From assembly GCA_015654675.1 (NCBI GenBank), contig JAATGM010000018.1:1-64000 (forward strand): a stretch of DNA of 64,000 bases. The letters are read 5' to 3'. Positions 47,527 to 57,544 of the stretch are shown here, one piece after another. The stretch comes from Planctomycetota bacterium (GTDB lineage: Bacteria; Planctomycetota; Phycisphaerae; UBA1845; UTPLA1). The position numbers were made by a program, and so were the translations under genes. The notes beneath the pieces were generated by a model. It made no database searches. It worked only from the letters and a program-made list of their open reading frames with translations, and was not told the origin of the DNA. How positions within the stretch are numbered: the stretch's first letter is position 1; every line of letters starts with the position of its first letter.

Positions 47527-50285
47527 CGGCGGAGGCCGTTGATTATTACATGGATGGGTGGGGTGCCGGGCTGCGTGCGCACAGCCAGAAAACGTTTGCT
47601 GTCGGGGGCGATTTCGATGTTTGATAGCTGGTCGGGGGATTCGAAGACTACTTGCGGTTTTGGTGGGGACTTAAAGGACTCGGGTGTTGTGAGATCGACG
47701 CCCAGCAGGACCGTTTGGTTGTCGGAGCTGTCTGATTTGGCGTCGTTCCTGGCCAGCGAGATGAAGTAGACCTTGTCGCCCTTGGGAGACCAGAAGGGGC
47801 GCGACGCGCCGAACTCCGACAACTGCACCTTGGGGCCGTGCTCGGGGAAGGATGAGAGGTAGACCTGCGACGGCTGGGTTTCGTTGGAGGTGAAGACGAC
47901 CCACTTCCCATCAGGGGAGAAGCGGGCTTCCAGCTCGATGGCGGGCGAACTGCGGAACGGCGCGGCCTGGGCCGGGTTCGCCAGCGGCACCGCGCGGAGG
48001 TCTGCGTTCGACTTGTCGAAATAGCCCCAGGCCATCAGGTACTTTCCATCGAGCGATGCGTCGCGGATGTACCATTCTCGTTGCCCGCCGGTGGGGAGCG
48101 GGCCGAGGTCGGTGTGCTGCATCGGGCCTGCGCCGTCGGGCGTCATGGAATAGACATCGAAGTTGGCGCCGCGAACGGCGGAGAAGTAGACGCGCGAGCC
48201 GTCGTGGCTCCAGGCGGGATTTCGTTCGTCGCGCGGATCGCTGGTGAGACGCGTGGCGATGGGGCGGGACGTTTCGAAGACCCAGATGTCGGCGTTTCCC
48301 GTGCGCGGATCGCGGATGGTCGCGGCGACCGCGCTGCCGTCGGGTGAGATACGCGGGTTCGAGATCGCGCCACGGGGGCCGATGGTCGCCACGGGCTTGC
48401 CGGAGAGGTCGAGCCACATCATCTGATCATCCGCCTCGATGGGTTCGTAGACGATGGTTCCGTCGCGGCTGACGCTGAGACTCGAATCTCCGTTGCCACC
48501 GTAGTAGCGAACGCCGTCGGCGAGGACGACGGGTTCGCCGGTGATCTTGAGGGCCGCGGCATCGAACGGCACGGCCTTGATGGTGCCATCTTCCACGTAT
48601 ACGAGTGTGCCGGGTTCGACAAACCAGGGTCGGGCGAGCATGTTGCCGACCAGTGTCTTTTCGTTCGAGCCGAGTTTTCCGGCAAAGAGGCGGCCAGCGA
48701 GTTGCCGGCCCTCGGGCGCGGATGGATCGGCGATTATCGCGACGTAGAGGAAGTGCTTTCCATCGGGCAGGAAGTGCGGGCTGGCGTGCATGGACTCGAA
48801 AGATGGTGCGTCGATGCGGGTGAGCGCGGCCGGCGAACCGCCAGCACCGGCCGACGCGGGAACGCTCCAGATGCGGTATTCGTCGCCCGTGTTGACCACC
48901 AGAATCGTTCCATCGGACGACCACGAACCGCCGAAGGTGCTGCCTTTGATCGGCGCGAGCAGGCGGCGGGCTCCGGTCTGCTCGACATCGACTGCGTAGA
49001 GATTGCCGGAGTCGAAGTAGGCCAACGACTTGCTGTCGGGCGACCAGAAAGGCCTGGCCGGTAAGCCGCCTTCGGTTTGCGGCAACGGGCGGGCGGTGAA
49101 GCTGTCGATCGGACGGACCCAGAGCGAGGGTCGACCTGTTTTTTCGTTGATGGCGCGGAAGGCGACGGACTTGCCGTTGGGAGAGACCGCCGATTGAAAT
49201 GCTGAGGAGTAGTCGTCGGCTTGTGAGGCGATGAGCGTGCTTGTCATGGGTGGCTGGGGGATGGGGGCGTGGCTCCAGCGTGTGGCGGCCCACCATGTTG
49301 CGGCGATGAGGGCGAGGGCGGCGAGGATGGCCGCGGCTCGCGCGGCTATGCGTGAGGTGGGTCTGGCGCTTGGCGCGATGGCGGGTGTCGTCAGCCACTC
49401 TTTCGCGTCGATGGCTCGGTCGAGTTCGAGGCGGACGTCGCCGATGTCGCGACGGCGGTTCTTCTTGTCTTTGGCGAGGCAGCCGGCGAGCAGGTCGCGA
49501 ATGCGGGCCGGGGTCTGGGGCGGCAAGCGCGTCCAGTCGGGCTCGCGATGGAGGATTGCGCCGAGCGAGTCGGTGAGGGTTTCACCGGGGAAGGGGCCTG
49601 CGCCGGTGAGCATTTCGTAGAGGACGCAGCCGAAGGAGAAGATGTCGGAACGTTTGTCGATTGGTTTGCCGCGAGCCTGCTCGGGACTCATGTAGCCGGC
49701 GGTGCCCATGATGGCGCCGGGGATAGTTGGAGAGTAGTCGCGCGCGGGGGAGGTGACGGTTGGGGCGTTTGCGAGGGCGGCTTCGCCGGTTGACGAAGCG
49801 GCGGATTCGGCGGCGCGGGCGAGGCCGAAGTCGAGGACTTTGGTGAGGCCTTCAGCCGTGACCATGATGTTGCCGGGCTTGAGGTCGCGGTGGACGATGG
49901 ATTTTTCGTGGGCGGCTTCGAGCGCCTGAGCGATCTGCGTGGCGATCTGCAGGGCTTCGTCGAGCGGGAGCGGGCCGCGCCGGAGGCGCTGCGAGAGGGT
50001 TTCGCCGTCGACGAACTCGAGGACGAGGTAGCGATGGCCGTCGGCTTGTTCGAGGCCGTAGATCGCGGCGATGTTGGGGTGGTTCAGGGCGGCGAGGAGC
50101 TTGGCTTCGCGCTCGAAGCGGGCGAGGCGGTCGGGGTCGGCGGCGAGATCGGCGGGGAGGGCCTTGAGCGCGACCTGGCGATCGAGGCGCGTGTCGGTGG
50201 CGAGGAAGACGACGCCCATGCCGCCGCGGCCGAGTTCGCGATTGATGATGTAGGGACCGATGGCGGAGCTGGGGCGAGTGGTCAC
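47523..50285 (-). CDS. Serine/threonine protein kinase with extracytoplasmic beta-propeller
   Basis: 920 residues. Kinase domain: glycine loop GRGGMG at 19-24, Lys41, HRDLKPGN from 132, DFG at 152-154 and GTAGYMSPEQARGK. A membrane helix near residues 308-332 (AAAILAALALIAATWWAA) separates it from a TolB/PD40-type propeller with many (W)SPDSKSLAYF / SPDGSAVAAT units. The propeller would sense an outside signal. It is alone on the minus strand between convergent neighbours. Confidence 0.92.
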   Translation of the reverse strand: MTTRPSSAIGPYIINRELGRGGMGVVFLATDTRLDRQVALKALPADLAADPDRLARFEREAKLLAALNHPNIAAIYGLEQADGHRYLVLEFVDGETLSQRLRRGPLPLDEALQIATQIAQALEAAHEKSIVHRDLKPGNIMVTAEGLTKVLDFGLARAAESAASSTGEAALANAPTVTSPARDYSPTIPGAIMGTAGYMSPEQARGKPIDKRSDIFSFGCVLYEMLTGAGPFPGETLTDSLGAILHREPDWTRLPPQTPARIRDLLAGCLAKDKKNRRRDIGDVRLELDRAIDAKEWLTTPAIAPSARPTSRIAARAAAILAALALIAATWWAATRWSHAPIPQPPMTSTLIASQADDYSSAFQSAVSPNGKSVAFRAINEKTGRPSLWVRPIDSFTARPLPQTEGGLPARPFWSPDSKSLAYFDSGNLYAVDVEQTGARRLLAPIKGSTFGGSWSSDGTILVVNTGDEYRIWSVPASAGAGGSPAALTRIDAPSFESMHASPHFLPDGKHFLYVAIIADPSAPEGRQLAGRLFAGKLGSNEKTLVGNMLARPWFVEPGTLVYVEDGTIKAVPFDAAALKITGEPVVLADGVRYYGGNGDSSLSVSRDGTIVYEPIEADDQMMWLDLSGKPVATIGPRGAISNPRISPDGSAVAATIRDPRTGNADIWVFETSRPIATRLTSDPRDERNPAWSHDGSRVYFSAVRGANFDVYSMTPDGAGPMQHTDLGPLPTGGQREWYIRDASLDGKYLMAWGYFDKSNADLRAVPLANPAQAAPFRSSPAIELEARFSPDGKWVVFTSNETQPSQVYLSSFPEHGPKVQLSEFGASRPFWSPKGDKVYFISLARNDAKSDSSDNQTVLLGVDLTTPESFKSPPKPQVVFESPDQLSNIEIAPDSKRFLAVRTQPGTPPIHVIINGLRR

Positions 50286-50316
50286 TCGATTATGTTACAC
50301 GGAGTGGGGGACTCGC

Positions 50317-51786
50317 TCATCCGAGCAGTGTGACGCAGGCGACTACCCATAGGAGACAGACGATGTCGATGAGGATGCCGACGACGGCCATCCAGCGGAG
50401 GGGGATGAGGCGGGTTCCGTAGACCAGGGCGTTGGGTGGGGTTGAGACCGGGAGGGCGAAGCCGAGACTGGCGGAGAGGGCGACGACCCAGATCACTTTG
50501 ACGGGGGGCATGCCGACGACGGGGGCGAGCGAGGCGGCGATGGGGACCATGAGGGCGGCGGTTGCGGTGTTGCTGGTTAGCTCGGAGAGGAGGACCGTCG
50601 CGGCGGCAAGCAGGAGGAGCAGGACTAGAGACGGGAGCGCGGCGTGGGCGACGGTTTGCGCGAGGGCGCTGGCTGCGCCGCTTTTTTCGAGCATCTTGCC
50701 GAGGCAGAGGCCGCCGGCGAAGAGGAAGATGGTGTCCCAGTCGACGAGCTGGAAGTCGTGGCGATCGAGGATGGGGCGGTGGGCGGGACCGACGCGGACG
50801 ATGAAGAGGACGAGCGCGACGGCGACGGGGACGAGCGATTCGGGGAGATAAGTTTCGACGAAGACGCGGTAAGGGTGATTAGTTGGGGTGGTGCCGACGA
50901 CGATTCCGGTGGCGATCCAGATGGCGGCGGCGGTTGCGAGTGCGGCGAGGGCCCAGCGTCGGGCGGCGCGGCGCTGCGATTCGGATTCGGGTTGGCGCTC
51001 GATGGATGGGGCGATGTCGGCGGTGACGCGCGGTTCGGACCAGCTTGCGCCTGGGTGCGGGTCGGGGGCGGGTGGGGACATGAGTTTTTGCCAGCGGCTC
51101 GCGAGCATGAGGATGAGCCAGGCGAGGATGCTCGTGCCGATCCAGACGACGAGGCCGACGCGCGTCCATGAGAGGAAGCTGACGGAGTCGTCGAGCTTTT
51201 TCATGGCGGCGTAGCCGATGAAGTTGGGCGCGGTGCCGATGGGGGTTGCCATTCCGCCGAGGGTTGCGCCGAGGGAGAGGGCGAAGAGGACGGCGGCGGG
51301 CTTTGCGGCGCGGCGGGCGGCGGCCGTGACGACGGGGAGGAGCATGGCGGTGACGGCGGTGTTGTTCTGCACGGTGGAGATGGCGCCGGAGGTGGTGAGG
51401 ACGAGTGCGGTGAGGCGGCCGGTGGGGCGGCGAGCGGCGGGGTCGTTGGTTCCCCACCAGCGTGCGGAGAGGAGCCAGTCGAAGGCGCCGTGTTTGTCCA
51501 GGGCGCGGGCGAGGAGGAAGGCGCCGAGGTTGAGGAAGATGATGCGATCGCCCCAGACGGAGAGGGCGGATTCCCAGGTGAGGATTCTGGCGAAGGTGGC
51601 GGCGATGGGGATGGCGAGGGCGATGATGCCGAGCGGGGCGATTTCGCTGATCCAGAGGATGAGGACGGCGAGGACGATTCCGGTGGCGCGGCGGATTTCG
51701 GGCTGAGTGCACCAGGGGATTTGCGCGGCGGCGACGTAGGCGGCGGCGGCGAGCGCGAGGGCGATGAAGGTGGCGCGGGGGCGCAT
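50317..51786 (-). CDS. SLC13/DASS-family sodium-coupled anion transporter
   Basis: 489 residues, about 11-12 membrane segments. STVQNNTAVTAMLLPVVTAA and ATPIGTAPNFIGYAA are the first-repeat substrate/sodium motifs; SELTSNTATAALMVPIAASL and LPVSTPPNALVYGT are those of the second repeat. The second Ser-Asn-Thr and Pro-Pro-Asn-Ala motifs fit dicarboxylate/sulfate carriers. No RCK domains, unlike the other SLC13 relative at 30-32 kb. Confidence 0.9.
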   Translation of the reverse strand: MRPRATFIALALAAAAYVAAAQIPWCTQPEIRRATGIVLAVLILWISEIAPLGIIALAIPIAATFARILTWESALSVWGDRIIFLNLGAFLLARALDKHGAFDWLLSARWWGTNDPAARRPTGRLTALVLTTSGAISTVQNNTAVTAMLLPVVTAAARRAAKPAAVLFALSLGATLGGMATPIGTAPNFIGYAAMKKLDDSVSFLSWTRVGLVVWIGTSILAWLILMLASRWQKLMSPPAPDPHPGASWSEPRVTADIAPSIERQPESESQRRAARRWALAALATAAAIWIATGIVVGTTPTNHPYRVFVETYLPESLVPVAVALVLFIVRVGPAHRPILDRHDFQLVDWDTIFLFAGGLCLGKMLEKSGAASALAQTVAHAALPSLVLLLLLAAATVLLSELTSNTATAALMVPIAASLAPVVGMPPVKVIWVVALSASLGFALPVSTPPNALVYGTRLIPLRWMAVVGILIDIVCLLWVVACVTLLG

Positions 51787-51879
51787 GGGGCGAGTCTGGC
51801 CGGGGGTTGGGTGTGGGGCAAGTCTGACGGAGTGTTGAGGGGGCGGGATGGATGTCGCTTGCCGGATATACTGGCGGAC

Positions 51880-52926
51880 ATGTCAACCAACATTTTTCCC
51901 GTTGATTTGTATTCGGACACGCTGACGAAGCCGACGGCCGGGATGCGGCAGGCGATTGCGAACGCCGAGGTGGGCGATGAACAGAAGCGCGAGGACCCGA
52001 CGGTCAACAAGCTGGAAGCGATGGTGGCCGAGCGGCTGGGGATGGGCGGGGCGGTGTTTCTTCCGACGGGGACGATGTGCAACCTGATTGCGCATGCGAT
52101 TCATTGTCGGCCGGGGGATGAGATCATCATTGAGCAGAACTCGCACCCGGTGCATTTCGAGGGCGGGGGGCCGGCGGTTCATTCGCGGGTTTCGATTCGC
52201 GGGCTGGCGACGGAGCGCGGGATTTTTTCGGCGGATCAGGTGGAGGGAGCGATCCGGCCGAACGATCCGCACTTTCCGCGGTCGCGGCTGGTGTGTCTGG
52301 AAGACACGCACAACATGGGCGGCGGGACGGTGTGGCCGATGGCGGCGATTGAGTCGGTGGCTGCGGCGGCGCGGAAGCACAAGTTGAAGATGCACCTCGA
52401 CGGGGCACGGCTTTTCAATGCGACGGTGGCGAGCGGGGTGAAGCCGGCGGCGGTCTGTAAGCACTTTGATTCGGTGTGGATTGATTTGACGAAGGGGCTG
52501 GGGTGTCCGGTGGGGGCGGTGCTGGCGGGGCCGGCGGATTTTATCGAGGAGGCGCGGCGGTTGAAGCAGCTTTATGGCGGGGCGATGCGGCAGGCGGGGA
52601 TCATCGCGGCGGCGGGCGGGTGAGCGCTCGAGCGGCATGTGGAGCGGCTGGCGGAGGACCATGCGAACGCGAAGCGGCTGGCGGAGGGGCTGGCGCAGAT
52701 TCGGGGGATTGCGATCGATCCGCGCGAGGTGGAGACGAACATCGTGATGTTTGACATTGGCGGGACTGGGATTTCGCGGGCGGAGTTTTTCGGGAGGATC
52801 GAGGAGAAGGGTGTGCGGATGTCGGGGCGTTTGACGGCGACGGGGGTTCGGGCGGTGACGCATCTGGATATTCCGAAGGATGGGGTGGAGCGGGCGCTGG
52901 GGGCGGTGCGCGGGGCGGTAGGGTGA
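51880..52926 (+). pseudogene. L-threonine aldolase interrupted by an in-frame TGA
   Basis: Codons 1-247 read a low-specificity threonine aldolase: DLYSDTLTKPTAGMRQAIAN, HLDGARLFNA at 162-171, IDLTKGLGCPVGA with the PLP Lys205. Codon 248 (52621-52623) is TGA, and the same frame then continues ALERHVERLAEDHANAKRLA to a normal end at 52926. In relatives the interrupted site is typically AAAG(L/W)YALE, so a single-base change to a stop is the simplest reading. The product would lack the C-terminal domain. Other genes here use TGA as stop, so codon reassignment is unlikely. Confidence 0.85.
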
Positions 52927-52952
52927 TGGGGCGCTGATTTCGGCGGGGGGTG

Positions 52953-54800
52953 TTACTTGTTTGATGAATGCGGCCGGACGCTGTTGCGGGATTCGGCTTC
53001 TCGCAACAGCGATTGCGCTTCTGCGTGGGTGGGGTTGAGCGCGGCGGCGGCGCGGTAGTGGTTGAGGGCTTCGGCGTTGCGTCCGAGTTTGGTGAGCGCG
53101 ACGGCGAGCTGGAGCTGGGCTTCGAAGAGGTCGGGCTGTAGCTGGATCGCGCGGTCGAGGGCTTGGGCGGCCTCGGGGTAGCGATCTTTGTGCATGAGAG
53201 CGCCGCCGAGGTTGCTGTAGGCGGCGGCGAAGTTTGGCTCGAGCGCGATGGCGCGCTCGTAGTTGGTGATGGCTTCGTCGGAGTGGTTGGTTGCGGTGAG
53301 GAGCAGGCCGGTGAGGTAGGGGACGTGGGGGTTTTTCGGATCGAGGTTGGCGGCGGCGGCGTAGATCGCGAGCACGTTGGAAGCACGATTGGGGCGGGCG
53401 GCGGCAATGTTGGCGAGGTTGTAGAGGGCCGAGGGGTCGAGCGGCGTTTGTTGGAGGGCGGCATCGTATTGAGCGATGGATTCGTCGGCCGCGCCGCGTT
53501 GCTGGAGGGCGAAGCCGAGGGCGGCATGGGCGACGGGGCTGTGCGGATTGTTGGAGAGTGTGTGGGTCCAGAGTTTTTCGGGGGATTGATAGAGGCGGGC
53601 ATGGCGGAAGGTGAGGAAAACCAGGAAGGCGCAGAGGGCGGTAGCCACTGGAAGCACGACGCGGCGTTGATCGCGAAGCAGCAGGGTGATACCGGCGGCG
53701 GCGAGGGGGAGGAGCGGGATGGCGGGGAGGTAGGCGAAGTGATCGGCTACGAACGAGAAGAGCATAAAGTTGATGTTGATGAAGCCGAGCGTTGGTGTGA
53801 GCAGGATGATGTAGATAAGTGCGGCGGCGAGCGGGCCACGGCCTAATTGGCGGCGGGCGAGGAAGAGGGCGGCGAGCGCGGCCGTGACGGTGATGGGGTA
53901 GAGCCACTGGGCCGAGCTGGCGGGGTTAATGGCCCAGCGCGGGTAGATGAAGACGAGCGGGAAGGGCCAGGCGAGCTTGGCGGCGTAGAAGCAGATGGCG
54001 CGGCTTGCGATGAGGAGGCGGTCGATCGGGCTGAAGGCGAAGTCGGCTCCGGCTGCGCCGATGTGGCGCGTTTCCATGTAGATGGTGATGACGGCTACGA
54101 GAGAAAGGACGAAGAAAGGGGCGAAGTCGCGGACGTCGCGAGGGTGGAGCCGACCGGTCCGCCACCAGATGAGGATAAGGAGGACGACGGGGAGCGTGCA
54201 GACGGCAGTCTTGGCGAGCAGGGCGGCGGCGTACGCGAGGAGTGCGATGAAGAGGTGTTCGCGTGCTCCGAATGGCGAACGGCGAAGTTCGACGAGGGGG
54301 GTATCGGTTGGCGCGAACTGGGCGTGCTTCATTGCGAACCAGGTAAGCGCTGCGTCGACCGCGAGTAGTGCGAGCAGGGTGGAAAGGACGTTTTTTCGTT
54401 CGCTGATCCAGGCGACTGATTCGACGGTGATCGGGTGGAGGGCGAACAGCGCGGCGGCCAAGTACGCGCCGGGGACGCGGAGCTTGCGCAGCAGTCGCCA
54501 GAGGGCGAGGGCGGCGGCGGCATGCAGGGCGATGTTGACGATGTGGTAGCCGGCGGGGTTGGCGCCCCAGAGATGATGCTCGATCCAGAAGGTGGTGAAA
54601 GTCAGGGGGTAATACTGCGGTGTCGCGCCGGGCTGAAGCCAGATGCGGGCGAGGCCGGCGGGGGAGTCGAGGTTTTTATTATCGAGGATGTATTCCGAGT
54701 CGTCCCAGATGAAGGCGGCGTGATAGGCGGGGGCGTAGGCGAGGGCGGTGAGTGCAATCAGTGCTAGAGATGCGAGGGCAGGGCTTTTCGAACCTTTCAT
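52953..54800 (-). CDS. TMTC-like polytopic membrane protein with TPR domain (paralog 2)
   Basis: 615 residues. About ten membrane segments in the first 390 residues, then TPR units. Family landmarks: AAFIWDDSEYILDNKNLDSP, FTTFWIEHHLWGANPAGYHI, FALHPITVESVAWISERKNV. It is closest to the paralog at 60.1-62.1 kb (same WDD.EY loop and ESVAWI.ERKN). The acidic WDD loop corresponds to the catalytic region of GT-C glycosyltransferases (inference). It faces away from the isochorismatase gene. Confidence 0.82.
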   Translation of the reverse strand: MKGSKSPALASLALIALTALAYAPAYHAAFIWDDSEYILDNKNLDSPAGLARIWLQPGATPQYYPLTFTTFWIEHHLWGANPAGYHIVNIALHAAAALALWRLLRKLRVPGAYLAAALFALHPITVESVAWISERKNVLSTLLALLAVDAALTWFAMKHAQFAPTDTPLVELRRSPFGAREHLFIALLAYAAALLAKTAVCTLPVVLLILIWWRTGRLHPRDVRDFAPFFVLSLVAVITIYMETRHIGAAGADFAFSPIDRLLIASRAICFYAAKLAWPFPLVFIYPRWAINPASSAQWLYPITVTAALAALFLARRQLGRGPLAAALIYIILLTPTLGFININFMLFSFVADHFAYLPAIPLLPLAAAGITLLLRDQRRVVLPVATALCAFLVFLTFRHARLYQSPEKLWTHTLSNNPHSPVAHAALGFALQQRGAADESIAQYDAALQQTPLDPSALYNLANIAAARPNRASNVLAIYAAAANLDPKNPHVPYLTGLLLTATNHSDEAITNYERAIALEPNFAAAYSNLGGALMHKDRYPEAAQALDRAIQLQPDLFEAQLQLAVALTKLGRNAEALNHYRAAAALNPTHAEAQSLLREAESRNSVRPHSSNK

Positions 54801-54940
54801 CTGGCTTGCGATGGTATCGACGGATGTATTGGGCCGCGATGCTTGATCACGCGGAGGAAGAAATACCGCGTGATTGCAAAGCGGGTATTCTATGCCCGAA
54901 CCAGAAGAAGCCGAGAAACCGCACGAAGGAGGATATGTTC

Positions 54941-55636
54941 ATGAGCAGCGGCCGCCCGACCCTCAGCGAGAAAGGATTGCTGACGCCTGACAACTGCGTG
55001 GTGACGATGATTGATTTGCAGCCGCAGATGCTGTTCGGCGTTTCGAACTTCGACCGGCAGATGATCATCAACAACAACGTCGCCCTGGCCAAGGCCGCGC
55101 GGGTGTTTGGGGTACCGGTGATCCTGTCCTCGGTTGAGACACAGGGATTCAGCGGGAACACCTGGCCGCAGGTGCTGGCGGCGCTGGGCAATCCGAAGCC
55201 GATCGAGCGCACGTCGATGAATTCGTGGGACGACAAGAATTTCGTGGCGGCGGTGCAGAAGAGCGGTCGCAAGAAGATTGTACTTTCGGGGCTGTGGACG
55301 GAGACCTGCGTTGCGCTGCCGTCGGTTCAGGCGATTCACGACGGCTATGAGGTCTTCGTGGTCGAGGATTGTTGCGGCGATGTGAGTGTCCTCGCGCATG
55401 ACAACGCGATGAAGCGCGTGGTTCAGGCCGGGGCGAAGCCGGTTACGGCGATGTCGACGATGCTGGAATGGCAGCGCGACTGGGCGCACAAGGGCACGTA
55501 CGACGCGGTGATGGACATCGTCCGAACGCACTTTGGTGCGTACGGCGTTGGAGTGGAATACGCGTATACGATGGTGCATAAGGCGGCGGCGACGTCGTAT
55601 CCCGAATATGTGGTGCCGGCGCCGTCGCATAAGTAA
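54941..55636 (+). CDS. Isochorismatase-family hydrolase
   Basis: 231 residues from the ATG at 54941, placed 8 bases after AAGGAGG; an ATG at 54935 is too close to that site. VVTMIDLQPQMLFG supplies the catalytic Asp, SGLWTETCVALPSVQAIHDG the cysteine nucleophile, and the Lys lies in KIVLSG. Such cysteine hydrolases cleave N-carbamoyl, nicotinamide-like or ester substrates. It precedes a YtcJ-type amidohydrolase by 29 bases, a pairing often found in amide/carbamate degradation; the substrate is unknown. Confidence 0.87.
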   Translation: MSSGRPTLSEKGLLTPDNCVVTMIDLQPQMLFGVSNFDRQMIINNNVALAKAARVFGVPVILSSVETQGFSGNTWPQVLAALGNPKPIERTSMNSWDDKNFVAAVQKSGRKKIVLSGLWTETCVALPSVQAIHDGYEVFVVEDCCGDVSVLAHDNAMKRVVQAGAKPVTAMSTMLEWQRDWAHKGTYDAVMDIVRTHFGAYGVGVEYAYTMVHKAAATSYPEYVVPAPSHK

Positions 55637-55665
55637 TTCCGGCCGGGGCTGCGGAGCGATCGAGG

Positions 55666-57495
55666 ATGGCGACCACCGCGGACTTGATAGTTTTCAACGG
55701 TGCGATCGCGACCATGGACCGCGCCAAACCGCGGGCATCGGCGATTGCGATGGCCGGCGGCAAGATCGTCGCGGTCGGCGACGACGCGGATGTCCTCAAG
55801 ATCAAGAATTCGACGTCGCGTGTGATTGACGCGGGCGGGCGAACGGTAGTGCCCGGACTCAACGATTCACATCTGCACGTCATTCGCGGCGGGCTGAACT
55901 ACAACCTGGAACTGCGCTGGGACGGCGTTCCTTCGCTTGCGGACGCCCTACGGATGCTCAAGGCGCAGGCACAGCGCACGCCCGCGCCGCAGTGGGTTCG
56001 TGTTGTCGGGGGGTTCTGTGAGCTTCAATTTGAGGAGCGACGGCTGCCGACGCTGGCTGAACTCAACGAAGCTGCGCCGGACACGCCGGTATTCGTTCTA
56101 CATCTTTACGACCGCGCGCTTCTGAATCGGGCGGCGCTGCGGGCGGTCGGCTATGGGAAGGACACGCCGGAGCCGCCCGGCGGCATGATCGAGCGCGACA
56201 AGTCGGGCAACCCGACGGGCCTTCTGCTGGCGAATCCGAACGCATGGATTCTTTACAAGACGCTGTCGCTCGGCCCGAGACTGCCGGCCGAGTATCAGAT
56301 CAACTCGACGCGGCATTTCATGCGCGAGCTCAATCGACTCGGCGTCACGAGCGTTTGCGACGCGGGAGGGGGATTTCAGAATTATCCAGAGGACTACGAA
56401 GTCATTCAGCAGCTTCAGCGGCGCGGGGAGCTCACGCTGCGGATCGCGTACAACCTTTTCACGCAGAATCCGAAGAAGGAGCGCGACGACTTCGCGCGGT
56501 GGGCTTCGGCGAACCACATGTACCAGGGGGACGAATTTCTGCGATTGAACGGGGCGGGGGAGATGCTGGTTTACTCGGCGGCCGACTTTGAGGACTTTCG
56601 GGTTACGCGGCCGGACATGCCAGGCGAGATGGAGGATGAACTCGAGCGGGTGGTCGGGCTGCTGGCGCGGAACAAGTGGGCGTTTCGGCTGCATGCGACA
56701 TACGACGAAACGATTTCTCGCGCGCTGGCGGTGTTCGAGCGGGTCAACCGCGATGCGCCGCTGGGAGATTTGCGCTGGTTTTTCGATCATGGCGAGACCG
56801 TGTCGGACCGCAATATCGAGCGCATCAAGGCGCTGGGCGGCGGGATCGCGGTGCAGCATCGCATGGCCTTTCAGGGCGAGTATTTCGTCGAGCGGTACGG
56901 CAAGCAGGCGGCCGAGCGGACTCCGCCGGTGCGACGAATGCTCGACATGGGCGTGCCGGTCGGGGCGGGGACGGATGCGACGCGGGTCGCGAGTTACAAC
57001 CCGTGGACCAGTCTGGCGTGGCTCACGACGGGCAGAACGGTCGGCGGGATGAATCTCTATCCGTACCAGAATCTGCTGAGTCGCGAGGAGGCGCTGCGGC
57101 TTTATACGGTCGGGAGCGCGTGGTTCAGCCGCGAGGAGGAACGAAAGGGCACCCTCGCGCCGGGATTCTTTGCGGATCTGGTTGTGCTTTCAGATGATTT
57201 CTTTTCGGCACCGGATGATCGCATTCGATCGATTGAATCGGTGCTGACGGTTGTGGATGGCGAGATTGTTTTTGCGGCCGGTCCGTACAAGGAGCACGAT
57301 CGTGCGCTGCCGGCGGTGATGCCGGATTGGTCGCCGGTGGCGCAATTTGGCGGAGCGTATCGGCCGGGGCGCGGCGATGCACGATCCGGAGGCGGGGGGC
57401 AGACGCCGGAAGCAGGTTGCGCCGCTCGATCGTTTCACACGCATGATCCGCTGGGGCGGGACGGGCCCGGGGGCTGCTCGTGCTTCGCGTTTTGA
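55666..57495 (+). CDS. YtcJ-type amidohydrolase
   Basis: 609 residues. Metal-dependent hydrolase of the YtcJ group: GGRTVVPGLNDSHLHVIRGG (HxH), GVTSVCDAGG, FDHGETVSDRNIERIKALGG, GTDATRVASYNPWTSLAWLT and a C-terminal beta domain. The last 45 residues (GRGDARSGGGG...CSCFAF) are not typical. It likely hydrolyses an amide or ester in the same pathway as the preceding isochorismatase-family enzyme. No signal peptide is evident, although some YtcJ relatives are exported. Confidence 0.85.
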   Translation: MATTADLIVFNGAIATMDRAKPRASAIAMAGGKIVAVGDDADVLKIKNSTSRVIDAGGRTVVPGLNDSHLHVIRGGLNYNLELRWDGVPSLADALRMLKAQAQRTPAPQWVRVVGGFCELQFEERRLPTLAELNEAAPDTPVFVLHLYDRALLNRAALRAVGYGKDTPEPPGGMIERDKSGNPTGLLLANPNAWILYKTLSLGPRLPAEYQINSTRHFMRELNRLGVTSVCDAGGGFQNYPEDYEVIQQLQRRGELTLRIAYNLFTQNPKKERDDFARWASANHMYQGDEFLRLNGAGEMLVYSAADFEDFRVTRPDMPGEMEDELERVVGLLARNKWAFRLHATYDETISRALAVFERVNRDAPLGDLRWFFDHGETVSDRNIERIKALGGGIAVQHRMAFQGEYFVERYGKQAAERTPPVRRMLDMGVPVGAGTDATRVASYNPWTSLAWLTTGRTVGGMNLYPYQNLLSREEALRLYTVGSAWFSREEERKGTLAPGFFADLVVLSDDFFSAPDDRIRSIESVLTVVDGEIVFAAGPYKEHDRALPAVMPDWSPVAQFGGAYRPGRGDARSGGGGQTPEAGCAARSFHTHDPLGRDGPGGCSCFAF

Positions 57496-57544
57496 GTTGC
57501 ATTCTGGGTTTTCACCCAGCGATCCGGTTGAATTGGAGAAGACC

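Noticed and set aside
52621-52623. TGA as selenocysteine in threonine aldolase
   Set aside because: The position is not catalytic in the family, relatives have an aromatic or aliphatic residue, and no typical selenocysteine hairpin was noticed directly after it.
51883-53907. 674-codon minus-strand open frame
   Set aside because: It runs antisense through threonine aldolase and the TMTC-like gene with an Arg/Pro-rich, low-complexity product, a shadow of high GC content.
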